Shown: positions 21,399 through 34,830 of the stretch, piece by piece
Position numbering within the stretch: position 1 is the first letter of the stretch
Layout: each line of letters begins with the position of its first letter
Assembly (NCBI RefSeq): GCF_031085175.1
Contig: NZ_JAVHUY010000072.1
Location: forward strand, 1 to 37,065
Origin: Phytohabitans maris
GTDB lineage: Bacteria > Actinomycetota > Actinomycetes > Mycobacteriales > Micromonosporaceae
Direction: 5' to 3'
DNA length: 37,065 bases
Translations under genes and position numbers: made by a program
Notes under the pieces: model-generated
Seen by the model: the letters and a program-made list of their open reading frames with translations, nothing else
Told to the model about the DNA's origin: nothing
The model's database searches: none

Positions 21399-23155
21399 GA
21401 TCGGCGGTCGTCGGGAAGGCGCCGGGTCAGCCCGCGCCGGTCGAGCAGTTCGAGCAGGGGTACGGCGACCCGGCGGGTGGTGCCCAACGCCTGGCGGGCC
21501 TGGCTCAGCGTGAACGGCTGCGGGATCGTGGCGAGCACGGCCACCGCCCGCCGCTCGGCGCCGGCCGGCAGCACGACGCCGTCGGTCACCCGCAGCAGGG
21601 TACCGGCGCGCTCGGCGGCGGCCAGTTCACGCCGGCCGAGCCCGAGCGCGGCGAGCCGGGCGGCCTCGGGCGCCCGGAACGGCGCCACGGTCAGCTCGCG
21701 GGTGAGCGCGGCCACCGCCGCCGCGACCGGCGCCGGCAGCCGGGGCGCGGCCGTCACGTCGACCACCCGCCCGTCCCGGATCGCCAGCGGGGGCGCCACC
21801 AGGACCGACACGACCGCCCGATCGGGTACGCCCAGCAGGGCGCGGAGCGACTCGACGGTCGGGCCGGCCTCGATCGGTGCGCCCTGGCGGTGCTCGGCGA
21901 CCGCCTCGCCGAGCCGGACCCGGAGCCGCTCGGCCAGCTTCGGGTCGACCAGCCAGTCGCCGGCCACGACGGCCACGGCCGGTACGGGGACGCCGGTCGC
22001 GCGCAACGTCGCGGCCCGGACGACGCCGTGGCGCCGGAGAACCGCCGCGGGGTCGGGTGGCCCCTGCGCGGCCTCGGCGAGCTCGCGTGCCCGGGCGGCG
22101 GCCGCGCCCCGGCGTACCAGGGGCGTCGGCTCGGTGTCGAGCACGGTGACCCGGCCGACCACCTGGTGCCGGCCGGGGTCGCGGAGCAGCGCCACGTCGC
22201 CGGCGGCGACCGGCACCGGCCGGGCGAGGGTCAACCGGGCCATCGCGCCGCCGAGCGGCCGTACCCGCACCGGCACCGCCGCCGATCCGAGGTGCAGCAC
22301 CAGTGCGGATCCCACGCCGGCCAGGTCGCCGTCGACCCGGGCGTCGATCAGCGCGCTGGCCGCCCACCCGGACGGGGTGAGCAGCGCGTCGCCGCGCCGG
22401 ACCGCGGCCGGGTCGATGCCGCGGAGGTTCACCGCGACGCGGGCCACCGCGGGCACCGGATCCGCGGGGCGGCCGAGCGACTGGAGTCCGCGGATCCGCA
22501 CGGGGCGCTCGCCCCGGCCGGCCGCGTACAGGGTGAGCGTGTCGCCGGTGCGCAGCGTGCCCGCGCCGAGGGTGCCGGTGACGACCGTGCCGCTGCCGCG
22601 GATGGCGAACGACCGGTCCACCCAGAGCCGTACCGGCGCCTCGGTGTCCGGGGCGGGCAGCCCGGCGACCAGGTCGTCCAGCGCGGCGCGCAGCTCGGCG
22701 AGCCCCTGGCCGGTCGGCGCGCTCACCGGTACCGCCGCCGCCCTGGCCAGCGCGGTCCGCGCCAGCCGGTCCCGCACGGCCCGCAGCACCGGCCGCGGGT
22801 CGGCCAGGTCGGCGCGGGTGACGGCGAGCACCGCGTGCCGGACGCCGAGGGCGTCGAGCGCGGCGACGTGTTCGGCGGTCTGCGGCATCCAGCCCTCGTC
22901 GGCGGCGACCACGACCAGGGCGGCCGGGACCGGGCCGACACCGGCCAGCATGTTCGGCACGAACCGTTCGTGACCGGGAACGTCCACAAAGGCCAGTCGC
23001 TCGCCGCTGGGCAGGGCGGTCCAGGCGAACCCGAGGTCGATCGTCATCCCCCGCCTGCGCTCCTGCGCCCACCGGTCCGGCTCCATCCCGGTGAGGGCCC
23101 GGACCAGTGTCGACTTGCCGTGGTCGACGTGTCCGGCGGTGGCGATCACGTGCAT
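21368..23155 (-). CDS. selB: Selenocysteine-specific elongation factor SelB
   Basis: The 595-residue GTPase carries Sec-tRNA to the ribosome at UGA codons marked by a SECIS. Visible motifs are G1 AGHVDHGKST (7-16), the switch I region GMTIDLGF, G3 DVPGHE and G4 TRAD. Translation-factor beta-barrel domains follow, then C-terminal winged helices (about 390-595) that bind the SECIS, including TIPQPFTLSQARQ near the end. ATG at 23155 gives the canonical MHVIATAGHVDHGK start. It lies 19 bases after selA and shares a 15-base duplicated junction with it. Its last codons form one arm of the hairpin upstream of fdhA. Confidence 0.95.
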   Translation of the reverse strand: MHVIATAGHVDHGKSTLVRALTGMEPDRWAQERRRGMTIDLGFAWTALPSGERLAFVDVPGHERFVPNMLAGVGPVPAALVVVAADEGWMPQTAEHVAALDALGVRHAVLAVTRADLADPRPVLRAVRDRLARTALARAAAVPVSAPTGQGLAELRAALDDLVAGLPAPDTEAPVRLWVDRSFAIRGSGTVVTGTLGAGTLRTGDTLTLYAAGRGERPVRIRGLQSLGRPADPVPAVARVAVNLRGIDPAAVRRGDALLTPSGWAASALIDARVDGDLAGVGSALVLHLGSAAVPVRVRPLGGAMARLTLARPVPVAAGDVALLRDPGRHQVVGRVTVLDTEPTPLVRRGAAAARARELAEAAQGPPDPAAVLRRHGVVRAATLRATGVPVPAVAVVAGDWLVDPKLAERLRVRLGEAVAEHRQGAPIEAGPTVESLRALLGVPDRAVVSVLVAPPLAIRDGRVVDVTAAPRLPAPVAAAVAALTRELTVAPFRAPEAARLAALGLGRRELAAAERAGTLLRVTDGVVLPAGAERRAVAVLATIPQPFTLSQARQALGTTRRVAVPLLELLDRRGLTRRLPDDRRSVIEAPLKSF

Positions 23156-23184
23156 CAGGCGGATATCCCGTGCATCAGGCGGAT
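23150..23184. repeat. 15-bp direct repeat at the selA/selB junction
   Basis: GTGCATCAGGCGGAT occurs at 23150-23164 and 23170-23184, a 20-bp period. One copy holds the selA stop, the other the selB start. A duplicated TGATG overlap explains the arrangement. Confidence 0.7.
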
Positions 23185-24485
23185 CCGGCCTCCGCCGCCG
23201 CGACGACCGCGGTGTAGAGGGCATCGTCGTCCGCCGGCCGTACGCAGCGCAAGTCGAGCAGGAGCGCGCCCCGCTCGACGTGGCCGACGACGGCCGGGGT
23301 GCCGGTGCGCAGGCCGGCCGCGAGCTCTGCGGAGAGCCGGACCGCGGCGGACGGCAGCACCACGCCCGGGGCTCCCCCGCCACCGACCACGCTGGCGCTG
23401 TCGCGGGCGGCGGCCGCCACCCCGGCCGCGCGCAGCCGGACGGCGAGCCGCTCGGCGCGCTCGCGCAGCCCGGTGACGCCGGCGCGCAGCGCGAGCGCGG
23501 TCGGCGACGGCGGGCCGGTCAGGGTCGCCTCCAGGGCGGCCAGGGTCAGCTTGTCCACCCGCAGCGCGCGGGCCAGCGGGTGGCGGCGCAGCGCCTCGAC
23601 CACGCCGGCCCGGCCGAGCAGCAGTCCGGCCTGCGGTCCGCCGAGCAGCTTGTCGCCGCTGGCCGTGACGAGGGTGGCGCCGGCGGCGAGGGTGGTGGCC
23701 GCGTCGGGCTCGTCCGGCAGCAGCGGCTCGGGGGCGAGCAGGCCGGAGCCGATGTCCGCCACGAGCGGTACGTCGAGGCGGGCCAGCGCGGCGACGGGTA
23801 CCGCCGACGTGAACCCCTGGACCACGAAGTTGGACGGGTGCACCTTGAGCACGAAGCCCGTCTCCGGCCCGAGGGCCTCGGCGTAGTCGCGCAGGGTGGT
23901 CCGGTTGGTGGTGCCGACCTCGCGCAGCCGGGCGCCGGTGGACCGGATCAGGTCCGGCAGCCGGAAGCCGTCGCCGATCTCGACCAGCTCGCCGCGGCTG
24001 ACCACGATCTCGCGGCCGGTGGCGAGCACGGTCGCGGCGAGCAGCAGCGCGGCGGCCCCGTTGTTGACCACGTGCACCGCCTCGGCGGCGGGTACGGCGC
24101 CGGCCAGCGCGGCGAGCGCGCCCCGCCCGCGCCGGGACCGGCGGCCGGTCGCCAGGTCGAGCTCCACATCGGTATGACCGGCGGCGGCGCGCACCGCGTC
24201 GAGCGCGGCGTCGGACAGCGCGGCCCGGCCGAGGTTGGTGTGCAGCACCACCCCGGTCGCGTTGATCACCGGCCGGATCGACCCGGCGCGCTCGGGAAGG
24301 GCGGCGACGGCGGCGTCCGGCACCCGCTCGGGTGCCAGCTCGCCCCGCCGGGCCCGCTCCTGGGCGGCGGCGACCGCCGCCTTCACGGTGGCGCGGCCGA
24401 GCCGCTGGGTGGCGTCGACGAGTCGGGCGTCGGTGAGGACCACATCGGTACGCGGCACCCGGCGGCGCACGTCCACGTCAGACAC
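23175..24485 (-). CDS. selA: L-seryl-tRNA(Sec) selenium transferase SelA
   Basis: A 436-residue PLP enzyme that converts Ser-tRNA(Sec) to Sec-tRNA(Sec) using selenophosphate. Family landmarks are the N-terminal tRNA-binding segment, INATGVVLHTNLGR at 75-88, NNGAAALLLA at 141-150, and the PLP-binding Lys279 in TASGDKLLGGPQAG. GTG at 24485 is chosen as start. The frame is open further upstream but would run into the tRNA-Sec gene, whose 3' end is at 24517. It is followed by selB and the formate dehydrogenase genes on the same strand, and is probably cotranscribed with them. Confidence 0.95.
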   Translation of the reverse strand: MSDVDVRRRVPRTDVVLTDARLVDATQRLGRATVKAAVAAAQERARRGELAPERVPDAAVAALPERAGSIRPVINATGVVLHTNLGRAALSDAALDAVRAAAGHTDVELDLATGRRSRRGRGALAALAGAVPAAEAVHVVNNGAAALLLAATVLATGREIVVSRGELVEIGDGFRLPDLIRSTGARLREVGTTNRTTLRDYAEALGPETGFVLKVHPSNFVVQGFTSAVPVAALARLDVPLVADIGSGLLAPEPLLPDEPDAATTLAAGATLVTASGDKLLGGPQAGLLLGRAGVVEALRRHPLARALRVDKLTLAALEATLTGPPSPTALALRAGVTGLRERAERLAVRLRAAGVAAAARDSASVVGGGGAPGVVLPSAAVRLSAELAAGLRTGTPAVVGHVERGALLLDLRCVRPADDDALYTAVVAAAEAGSA

Positions 24486-24516
24486 GCAGCGTACTCTAGC
24501 CGCTACTCGCGCTCGG

Positions 24517-24609
24517 CGGAGGCGGACGGGAATCGAACCCGCCTGACCGAGGTCCTCGGTCACTACGGTTTTGAAGACCGCGGGGAGCACCAGCTACCCG
24601 AACGCCTCC
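24517..24609 (-). tRNA. selC: tRNA-Sec (anticodon UCA)
   Basis: The 93-nt gene has acceptor stem GGAGGCG/CGCCTCC, anticodon TCA at 24574-24572 within the loop CTTCAAA, a long variable arm with TGACCGA/TCGGTCA pairs, and a T-loop GTTCGATTC. The discriminator is G and CCA is not encoded. Bacterial tRNA-Sec normally has an 8-bp acceptor stem; here the eighth pair would be T-C. It lies 31 bases upstream of selA on the same strand and diverges from selD. Confidence 0.93.
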
Positions 24610-24642
24610 CAAAGGCAGGGACGAGCCCTTACCCTTTGCGAT

Positions 24643-25653
24643 GTGACGGTCGCAGCCGGCATCCGACTGACCCAGTATGCGCACGGCGGCGGTTGTGCGT
24701 GCAAGATTCCCGCTTCCGAGCTGGAGGCCGTGGTCGCGGAGCTGACCGCCGGCGGGCCGCTCGGCGCCGGTGCCAGCGGCACGGTGCTGGTCGGCCTCGA
24801 CGACGGCGACGACGCCGCGGTGGTGCTCACCGAGGCGGGCGCGCTCGTCGCCACCACCGACTTCTTCACCCCGGTCGTCGACGACCCGTACGACTGGGGC
24901 CGGATCGCGGCCGCCAACGCGCTCTCCGACGTGTACGCGATGGGCGGCCGTCCGGTGGTCGCGCTCAACCTGCTGGGCTGGCCCCGCGACGTGCTCCCCT
25001 TCGAGCTGGCGCGGGAGGTGCTGCGCGGCGGCCTCGACGTCGCCACCGCGGCCGGCTGCCACGTGGCCGGCGGGCACAGCGTCGACGACCCCGAGCCCAA
25101 GTACGGCATGGCGGTCACCGGCCTGGCCGACCCCGATCGGCTGCTGCGCAACGACGCCGGACGGCCCGGCCTCCCGCTGACGCTCACCAAACCGCTCGGC
25201 ATCGGCGTGCTGAACAGCCGGCACAAGCGCACCGGGGAGGCGTTCCCGCAAGCCGTCGAGGCGATGACGGCGCTGAACGCCGGTGCCTCCCGCGCCGCGC
25301 TCGACGCCGGGGCGGTCTGCGCGACCGACGTCACCGGCTTCGGGCTGCTCGGCCACCTCCACAAGCTGGCGCGGGCGAGCGGCGTCACCGCCGAGATCGA
25401 GGCGGCCGCCGTGCCCTATCTGGACGGTGCCCGCGAGGCGCTGGCGGCCGGGTACGTCAGCGGGGGCACCCGGCGCAACCTCGACTGGGTACGCCCGCAC
25501 GCCGACCTCGACGCGATCGGCGAAGACGAGGCGCTGCTGCTCGCCGACGCGCAGACCTCCGGCGGGCTGCTGGTCGCCGGCGAGCTGCCCGGCCACCCGG
25601 TGATCGGGCGGCTGCTGCCGGCCCGGCCCGGCCACACCATCGTCGTGCGGTAG
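24643..25653 (+). CDS. selD: Selenide, water dikinase (selenophosphate synthetase) SelD
   Basis: A 336-residue enzyme that makes selenophosphate from selenide and ATP for SelA. The N-terminal catalytic loop reads HGGGCACKI. It carries Cys where some species carry Sec, so this SelD is not itself a selenoprotein. Further family landmarks are TTDFFTPVVDDPYDWG, AMGGRPVVALN, VAGGHSVDDPEPKYG and TDVTGFGLLGH. GTG at 24643 gives the family's VAAGIRLTQYAHG start. A TACCCT hexamer at 24630-24635 lies seven bases before the GTG, so the transcript may be leaderless; that is inference. It diverges from tRNA-Sec, with only 33 bases between the two. Confidence 0.95.
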   Translation: MTVAAGIRLTQYAHGGGCACKIPASELEAVVAELTAGGPLGAGASGTVLVGLDDGDDAAVVLTEAGALVATTDFFTPVVDDPYDWGRIAAANALSDVYAMGGRPVVALNLLGWPRDVLPFELAREVLRGGLDVATAAGCHVAGGHSVDDPEPKYGMAVTGLADPDRLLRNDAGRPGLPLTLTKPLGIGVLNSRHKRTGEAFPQAVEAMTALNAGASRAALDAGAVCATDVTGFGLLGHLHKLARASGVTAEIEAAAVPYLDGAREALAAGYVSGGTRRNLDWVRPHADLDAIGEDEALLLADAQTSGGLLVAGELPGHPVIGRLLPARPGHTIVVR

Positions 25654-25694
25654 CCGCGCGATCTCCGGCCCGGCGATCACAGTCCACAAGGGAC

Positions 25695-25967
25695 GGACAG
25701 CCCGCGTTCGACCGCATCTTCGGCGCGCCCTTCTTCGAGCACTACGCCCGCGACCCGGACGCCACCGCCGTCTTCCACGACGGCATGGCCGCCATGTCCG
25801 ACGTGGAAAACCGCCCGGTCGCCGCCGCCTGCACCGTGCCGGCGGGCGCGACGGTGGTCGACGTCGGCGGCGGACACGGCCGGCTGCTGCGCGAGGTGCT
25901 GCGCGCCAAGCCCACTATGACCGCACGCCGGATCGCGGCCGGCCGCGACGCCGGGCCTATGGCGTGA
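25695..25967 (+). pseudogene. Remnant of an O-methyltransferase gene
   Basis: This frame encodes FDRIFGAPFFEHYARDPD, FHDGMAAMSDVENRPV and the SAM-binding glycine loop VVDVGGGHGRLLREVL. That order is typical of the middle of small-molecule O-methyltransferases (PF00891 type). There is no start codon, N-terminal dimerisation domain or catalytic C-terminus; similarity stops after RAKPTM. It is about 90 codons of an enzyme normally near 340 residues. It overlaps the convergent acetyltransferase gene by 11 bases. It looks like debris from recombination. Confidence 0.7.
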
Positions 25968-26400
25968 GCGGCTTGTGCATCATCACGGACGGGTAGCCGA
26001 ACCGGCGGGCGATCGGGCCGACCGGATGGGCGCGCTCGGCGTACCCGAGCGACCGGTAGAAGGTCCGGGCGGTCGTGTTGGCGCTGATGACCTGCAGGAC
26101 CCCGCGGGTCTTGCCGCGCCGGCGGCCTTCGTTCTCGAGGTGGTCCATGAGCAGCCGGCCGAGGCCGCGGCCGCGCCGCGTCTGGGCCACGACCACCGAG
26201 TGGAGCAGCACCTCGTCGCCGGCCGGCGGGCTGGCGATGGTCAGCACGCCGCGCACCGCGCCGGCGATGGTCAGCGCGGCGCGCACCGGATCCATGTGCA
26301 ACGGCGCGCTCAGGATCGCGGAGGCCGGTGTCGCCGGGCGTGGTTCCTCGGTCGTCGCGATGCCGCCGGCCGCGACGACCGCACCGCCCTCCTCCAGCAC
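25957..26400 (-). CDS. GNAT-family N-acetyltransferase
   Basis: A 147-residue protein with the acetyl-CoA pyrophosphate loop QTRRGRGLGRLLMDHL (motif A). The later NTTARTFYRSLGY stretch is typical of GNAT proteins acting on small molecules or amines. GTG at 26400 is the first in-frame start. The frame upstream (GLLASAPLGRRF) still looks coding but contains no usable start before a stop, so the N-terminus may be slightly truncated. It starts 75 bases after the carboxylase gene on the same strand and could be cotranscribed. Substrate unknown. Confidence 0.8.
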   Translation of the reverse strand: MLEEGGAVVAAGGIATTEEPRPATPASAILSAPLHMDPVRAALTIAGAVRGVLTIASPPAGDEVLLHSVVVAQTRRGRGLGRLLMDHLENEGRRRGKTRGVLQVISANTTARTFYRSLGYAERAHPVGPIARRFGYPSVMMHKPLTP

Positions 26401-26475
26401 GAAGCGGCGCCCAAGCGGCGCCGAGGCCAGCAGCCCGCGGGTGAGCGCCGGCCAAAGCCCGGGTCCCGGCGGCCG

Positions 26476-31932
<5,457 letters not shown>

Positions 31933-32203
31933 CCGACCGACCCCTCCGGTAGCACCATGATCTGCCCGCCGCGGGACGACGACCCCCCGGCAGTGCTCAC
32001 CCTTCCGGCTGCCGGCCGCCGGCGCCATGGTGCTATCGCCGAACCATCCGCCCCTCATTTTGTAGGAAACTAACAAAGGTTTTTGTTCGTCACGCGCCGA
32101 CCAGGGCGGACACGCGCTCGACATCCGCCGGGCGATTGACGGCGTTCACGCCCATCTATAAAGTTTCTTAACAGAGTCGTCAGAGTTCGGCGTGGAGGTG
32201 ACC
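31933..32203. promoter_or_regulatory. Divergent promoter region, carboxylase / GH43
   Basis: Two related AT-rich sites face each other here: GTAGGAAACTAACAAAG at 32062-32078 and AAAGTTTCTTAACAG at 32160-32174 (the reverse complement has GAAACT in the same context). They may be operators for the secreted glycosidase gene. A TATAAA-like box lies beside the second. No other feature was seen. Confidence 0.4.
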
Positions 32204-33331
32204 ATGAGTGTCCAGCGTCGCCATGGCGTACGGCACACCCGGCGGATCGCCGCGGTCGCCGTCCTCGCCCTGGCCGGTTCCCTCGGGGTCGCTCACGCGG
32301 TGACCACGGCCGACCCCGCCGGCGCGGGAGTCGACGCCGCCGCGCAAATCGTGCCCCTCGGCCGCACCACACTGGGTGGCGCCGACCCCAGCGTCATCCG
32401 GGTCGGCAGCCTCTACGTCGCGGCCAAGTCCGTGGACGGCGGCATCGCCGTGCGGACGGCGACCACCCTCGAAGGCATCGCCACGGCGCCCAAACACCAG
32501 GTGTGGCGGGACACCGGCGGCCTCGGTGAGGTGTGGGCACCCGAGATCGTGCATCAGGACGGCCGTTACCAGATCTACTTCGCCGCGGGCACCGGCGCCG
32601 CCCACCGGATGTACCACATCAGCTCGGCCACCGCCGACTCCGGCTACTCCGCCGCGACGAAGGTGGCCCTGCCCGCCGACAAGTGGGCCATCGACGGTGC
32701 GCCGTTCACCTTCAACGGTCAGCGCTGGTTTGTGTGGTCCGGCTGGGCCGGCGACACCAACGTCGAGCAAAACCTCTACATCGCCCGGATGACCAGCCCG
32801 ACCACGACCACCGGCGGCCGTTACGTCATCTCCCAGCCACGGGAGCCGTGGGAGCGGGTCGTCGGCAACCCGTTCATCAACGAGGCCCCTCAACCGGTCC
32901 GCGACCCGAACGGGCAACTGCACATCGTCTACTCCGCGAACGGCAGTTGGAGCAGCAAGTACTGCCTCGCCGACCTGCGGCTGCGCTCCGGCGGCGACCC
33001 GACGTACGTGTGGGACTGGTACAAGAGCAACGGTTGCCTGTTCGGCTCGTACGCCGAGTACATGATGTCCGGCTGGGACCCGACACTGTTCGTGGACGGC
33101 CCCGGCCACGAAACATTCGTGCTGGAGCGCGGAGACATCGCCACCAGCCCGCCGTCCGGCAACCGGTTCCCGACCATGTACCACGCTGTCGCCAAGGGCA
33201 CGCCGTACTCGTGGTCCAACCGGTACTGGTACACCGGCACGGCCGTCTGGTGGAGCAACACCACCTACCGGCGAGCGAACGTGCCCGGTGCCAACACCAA
33301 CGTCGGGTACAGCCTCAAGTTCTTCGAGTGA
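32204..33331 (+). CDS. Secreted glycoside hydrolase, GH43-like five-bladed propeller
   Basis: The 375-residue protein has a twin-arginine-containing, hydrophobic signal peptide (about 1-32, cleavage near AHA). The remainder is a beta-propeller of the GH43/GH117 clan. Likely catalytic residues are Asp61 (GADPSV), Asp164 (WAIDGAPF) and Glu227 (NEAPQP), with WAPEIV between the first two. It would cleave arabinose-, xylose- or galactose-containing polysaccharides outside the cell; specificity is not readable. GGAGGTGACC immediately before ATG at 32204 fixes the start. Together with the LPMO at 34831 it suggests plant or microbial polysaccharide use. Confidence 0.83.
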   Translation: MSVQRRHGVRHTRRIAAVAVLALAGSLGVAHAVTTADPAGAGVDAAAQIVPLGRTTLGGADPSVIRVGSLYVAAKSVDGGIAVRTATTLEGIATAPKHQVWRDTGGLGEVWAPEIVHQDGRYQIYFAAGTGAAHRMYHISSATADSGYSAATKVALPADKWAIDGAPFTFNGQRWFVWSGWAGDTNVEQNLYIARMTSPTTTTGGRYVISQPREPWERVVGNPFINEAPQPVRDPNGQLHIVYSANGSWSSKYCLADLRLRSGGDPTYVWDWYKSNGCLFGSYAEYMMSGWDPTLFVDGPGHETFVLERGDIATSPPSGNRFPTMYHAVAKGTPYSWSNRYWYTGTAVWWSNTTYRRANVPGANTNVGYSLKFFE

Positions 33332-33391
33332 CCCGTCCCCACTCACACCGCGCGGGCGAGGAGCGCGAGCCCTGCCCTCGGAGGGCTTGCC

Positions 33392-33440
33392 CCGCGGAGC
33401 CGGCAGCGGAGGCCGGGGAAGTGGGCCGGGGCAATCGTGC
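33392..33440. repeat. Dispersed noncoding repeat, copy B
   Basis: Bases 33392-33419 are identical to 35750-35777 (28 bp). GGGCCGGGGCAA-TCGTG further on matches 35899-35915 with one base difference. Copy B therefore looks like copy C with about 120 bases missing from the middle. Confidence 0.65.
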
Positions 33441-33541
33441 CTGAAAGACCATCACTCTCTTGGGCTGGTGGTCGCGGAGGCAGCGGGGACATTTGTTGGG
33501 GTTCGCCGGAAATACCGGTCGGCGGCGGCCAAGCTGTACTG

Positions 33542-34738
33542 GTGACGAGCGGGCACGCGCATCCCGGCCTGGACGGCGAGCCGATCTACCTGGACTGCAA
33601 CGCCACCACGCCGATCGACCCGGCCGTGGTCTCGGCGATGCGGCCCTACCTGGACGTCCGCTTCGGCAACCCGTCCAGCACCCACCACTACGGCGCCGCT
33701 CCCGCCGCGGCCCTGGACACCGCGCGCGAGCAGGTCGCGGCGCTGCTCGGGGCGGAACCGGCGGCGATCCTGTTTACCGGCTCCGGGTCCGAGGCGGCCA
33801 ACCTCGCCGTCCGCGGGGCCGTTCTCGCCGCTCCGAGGCGCCGCCACCACCACATGATCACCCAGGCCACCGAGCACCCCGCCGTACTCGCCACCTGCCG
33901 CGCCCTGCACCGCCTGCACGGCGTCGACGTCACCGTCCTGCCCGTCGACGCCCACGGCCTGGTCGACCCGGCCGACCTGCGGGCGGCGATCACACCGCGG
34001 ACCGCCCTCGTCTCGGTCATGATGGCCAACAACGAGACCGGCACCATCCAGCCGATCGCCGACCTCGCCGCCATCGCCCACGCCCATGGCGCGCTGCTGC
34101 ACACCGACGCCGCCCAGGCTGCCGGCAAGGTCCCCGTCGACATCGGCGCGCTCGGCGCCGACCTGGTCACGGTGGCCGGGCACAAGATGTACGCGCCGAA
34201 GGGCATCGCCGCCCTCTACCTGCGCCCCGGCCTGACCCTGGAGCCGGTCGTCTACGGCGCCGGCCAGGAACGCGGCCTGCGCGCGGGCACCGAGAACGTC
34301 GCTTACGCCGTCGGGCTCGGCACCGCCGCCGACCTCAGCCGCGGCGGCCTGGACCGCGAACGGTACCGCCTGGCGGGGCTGCGGGACCGGCTCCATCAGG
34401 CCCTCGACGCCGCGCTGCCCGGCCTGGTCCACCTCAACGGGCACCCCGATCAGCGGCTGCCCAACACGCTCAACGTCAGCGTCTCGGGCGTATCCGGAGC
34501 GGATCTGCTCGCCGCCGTCCCGCAGGTGGCCGCCTCCACCGGATCCGCCTGTCACAGCGGCACCACCGCGCCCTCACCGGTCCTGACCGCGATGCGCCTC
34601 GACCGCGACCGTGCGCTCGGGGCGGTACGCATGTCGCTGGGGCGGTGGACCACCCGCAGCGACGTCGACCGGGCCGCCGACCTGCTCGCCACGGCCGCCC
34701 GCCGGCTGCACCGCGGCGCCGCGCACGCGGTCGGCTGA
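33542..34738 (+). CDS. Cysteine desulfurase (NifS/IscS family)
   Basis: The 398-residue PLP enzyme removes sulfur (or selenium) from cysteine (or selenocysteine) and holds it as a persulfide. Landmarks are YLDCNATTPIDP at 16-27, the GSGSEAANLA region, Lys215 in VAGHKMYAPKG as the PLP Schiff base, and the catalytic Cys337 in STGSACHSG. GTG at 33542 is chosen; the frame is open to 33437, but the upstream residues come from the repeat region. The gene stands alone, without iscU, sufB or tRNA-thiolation genes beside it. It is about 8 kb from the sel locus, so a role in selenium supply is possible but unsupported. Confidence 0.88.
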   Translation: MTSGHAHPGLDGEPIYLDCNATTPIDPAVVSAMRPYLDVRFGNPSSTHHYGAAPAAALDTAREQVAALLGAEPAAILFTGSGSEAANLAVRGAVLAAPRRRHHHMITQATEHPAVLATCRALHRLHGVDVTVLPVDAHGLVDPADLRAAITPRTALVSVMMANNETGTIQPIADLAAIAHAHGALLHTDAAQAAGKVPVDIGALGADLVTVAGHKMYAPKGIAALYLRPGLTLEPVVYGAGQERGLRAGTENVAYAVGLGTAADLSRGGLDRERYRLAGLRDRLHQALDAALPGLVHLNGHPDQRLPNTLNVSVSGVSGADLLAAVPQVAASTGSACHSGTTAPSPVLTAMRLDRDRALGAVRMSLGRWTTRSDVDRAADLLATAARRLHRGAAHAVG

Positions 34739-34784
34739 GGCGCCGGGGTACGCCTCCGGCTGAGGCGCCGGGTACGCGTCCGGC
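34736..34784. repeat. Two-copy 25-bp tandem repeat after the desulfurase gene
   Basis: Units at 34736-34760 and 34761-34784 both start TGAGGCGCCGGG and end TCCGGC. The first contains the desulfurase stop codon. Confidence 0.65.
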
Positions 34785-34814
34785 CCAGGACGCCAACGCG
34801 ATGTCCTGGGCCGG
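34780..34814. terminator. Bidirectional terminator hairpin
   Basis: Perfect 12-bp arms CCGGCCCAGGAC (34780-34791) and GTCCTGGGCCGG (34803-34814) enclose an 11-base loop between the convergent desulfurase and LPMO genes. Confidence 0.7.
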
Positions 34815-34830
34815 CTGCCGGTCCTGCCGA

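Noticed and set aside
33542-34738. dndA of a DNA phosphorothioation system
   Set aside because: No dndB, C, D or E, or restriction genes lie in the window; the desulfurase alone is not evidence.
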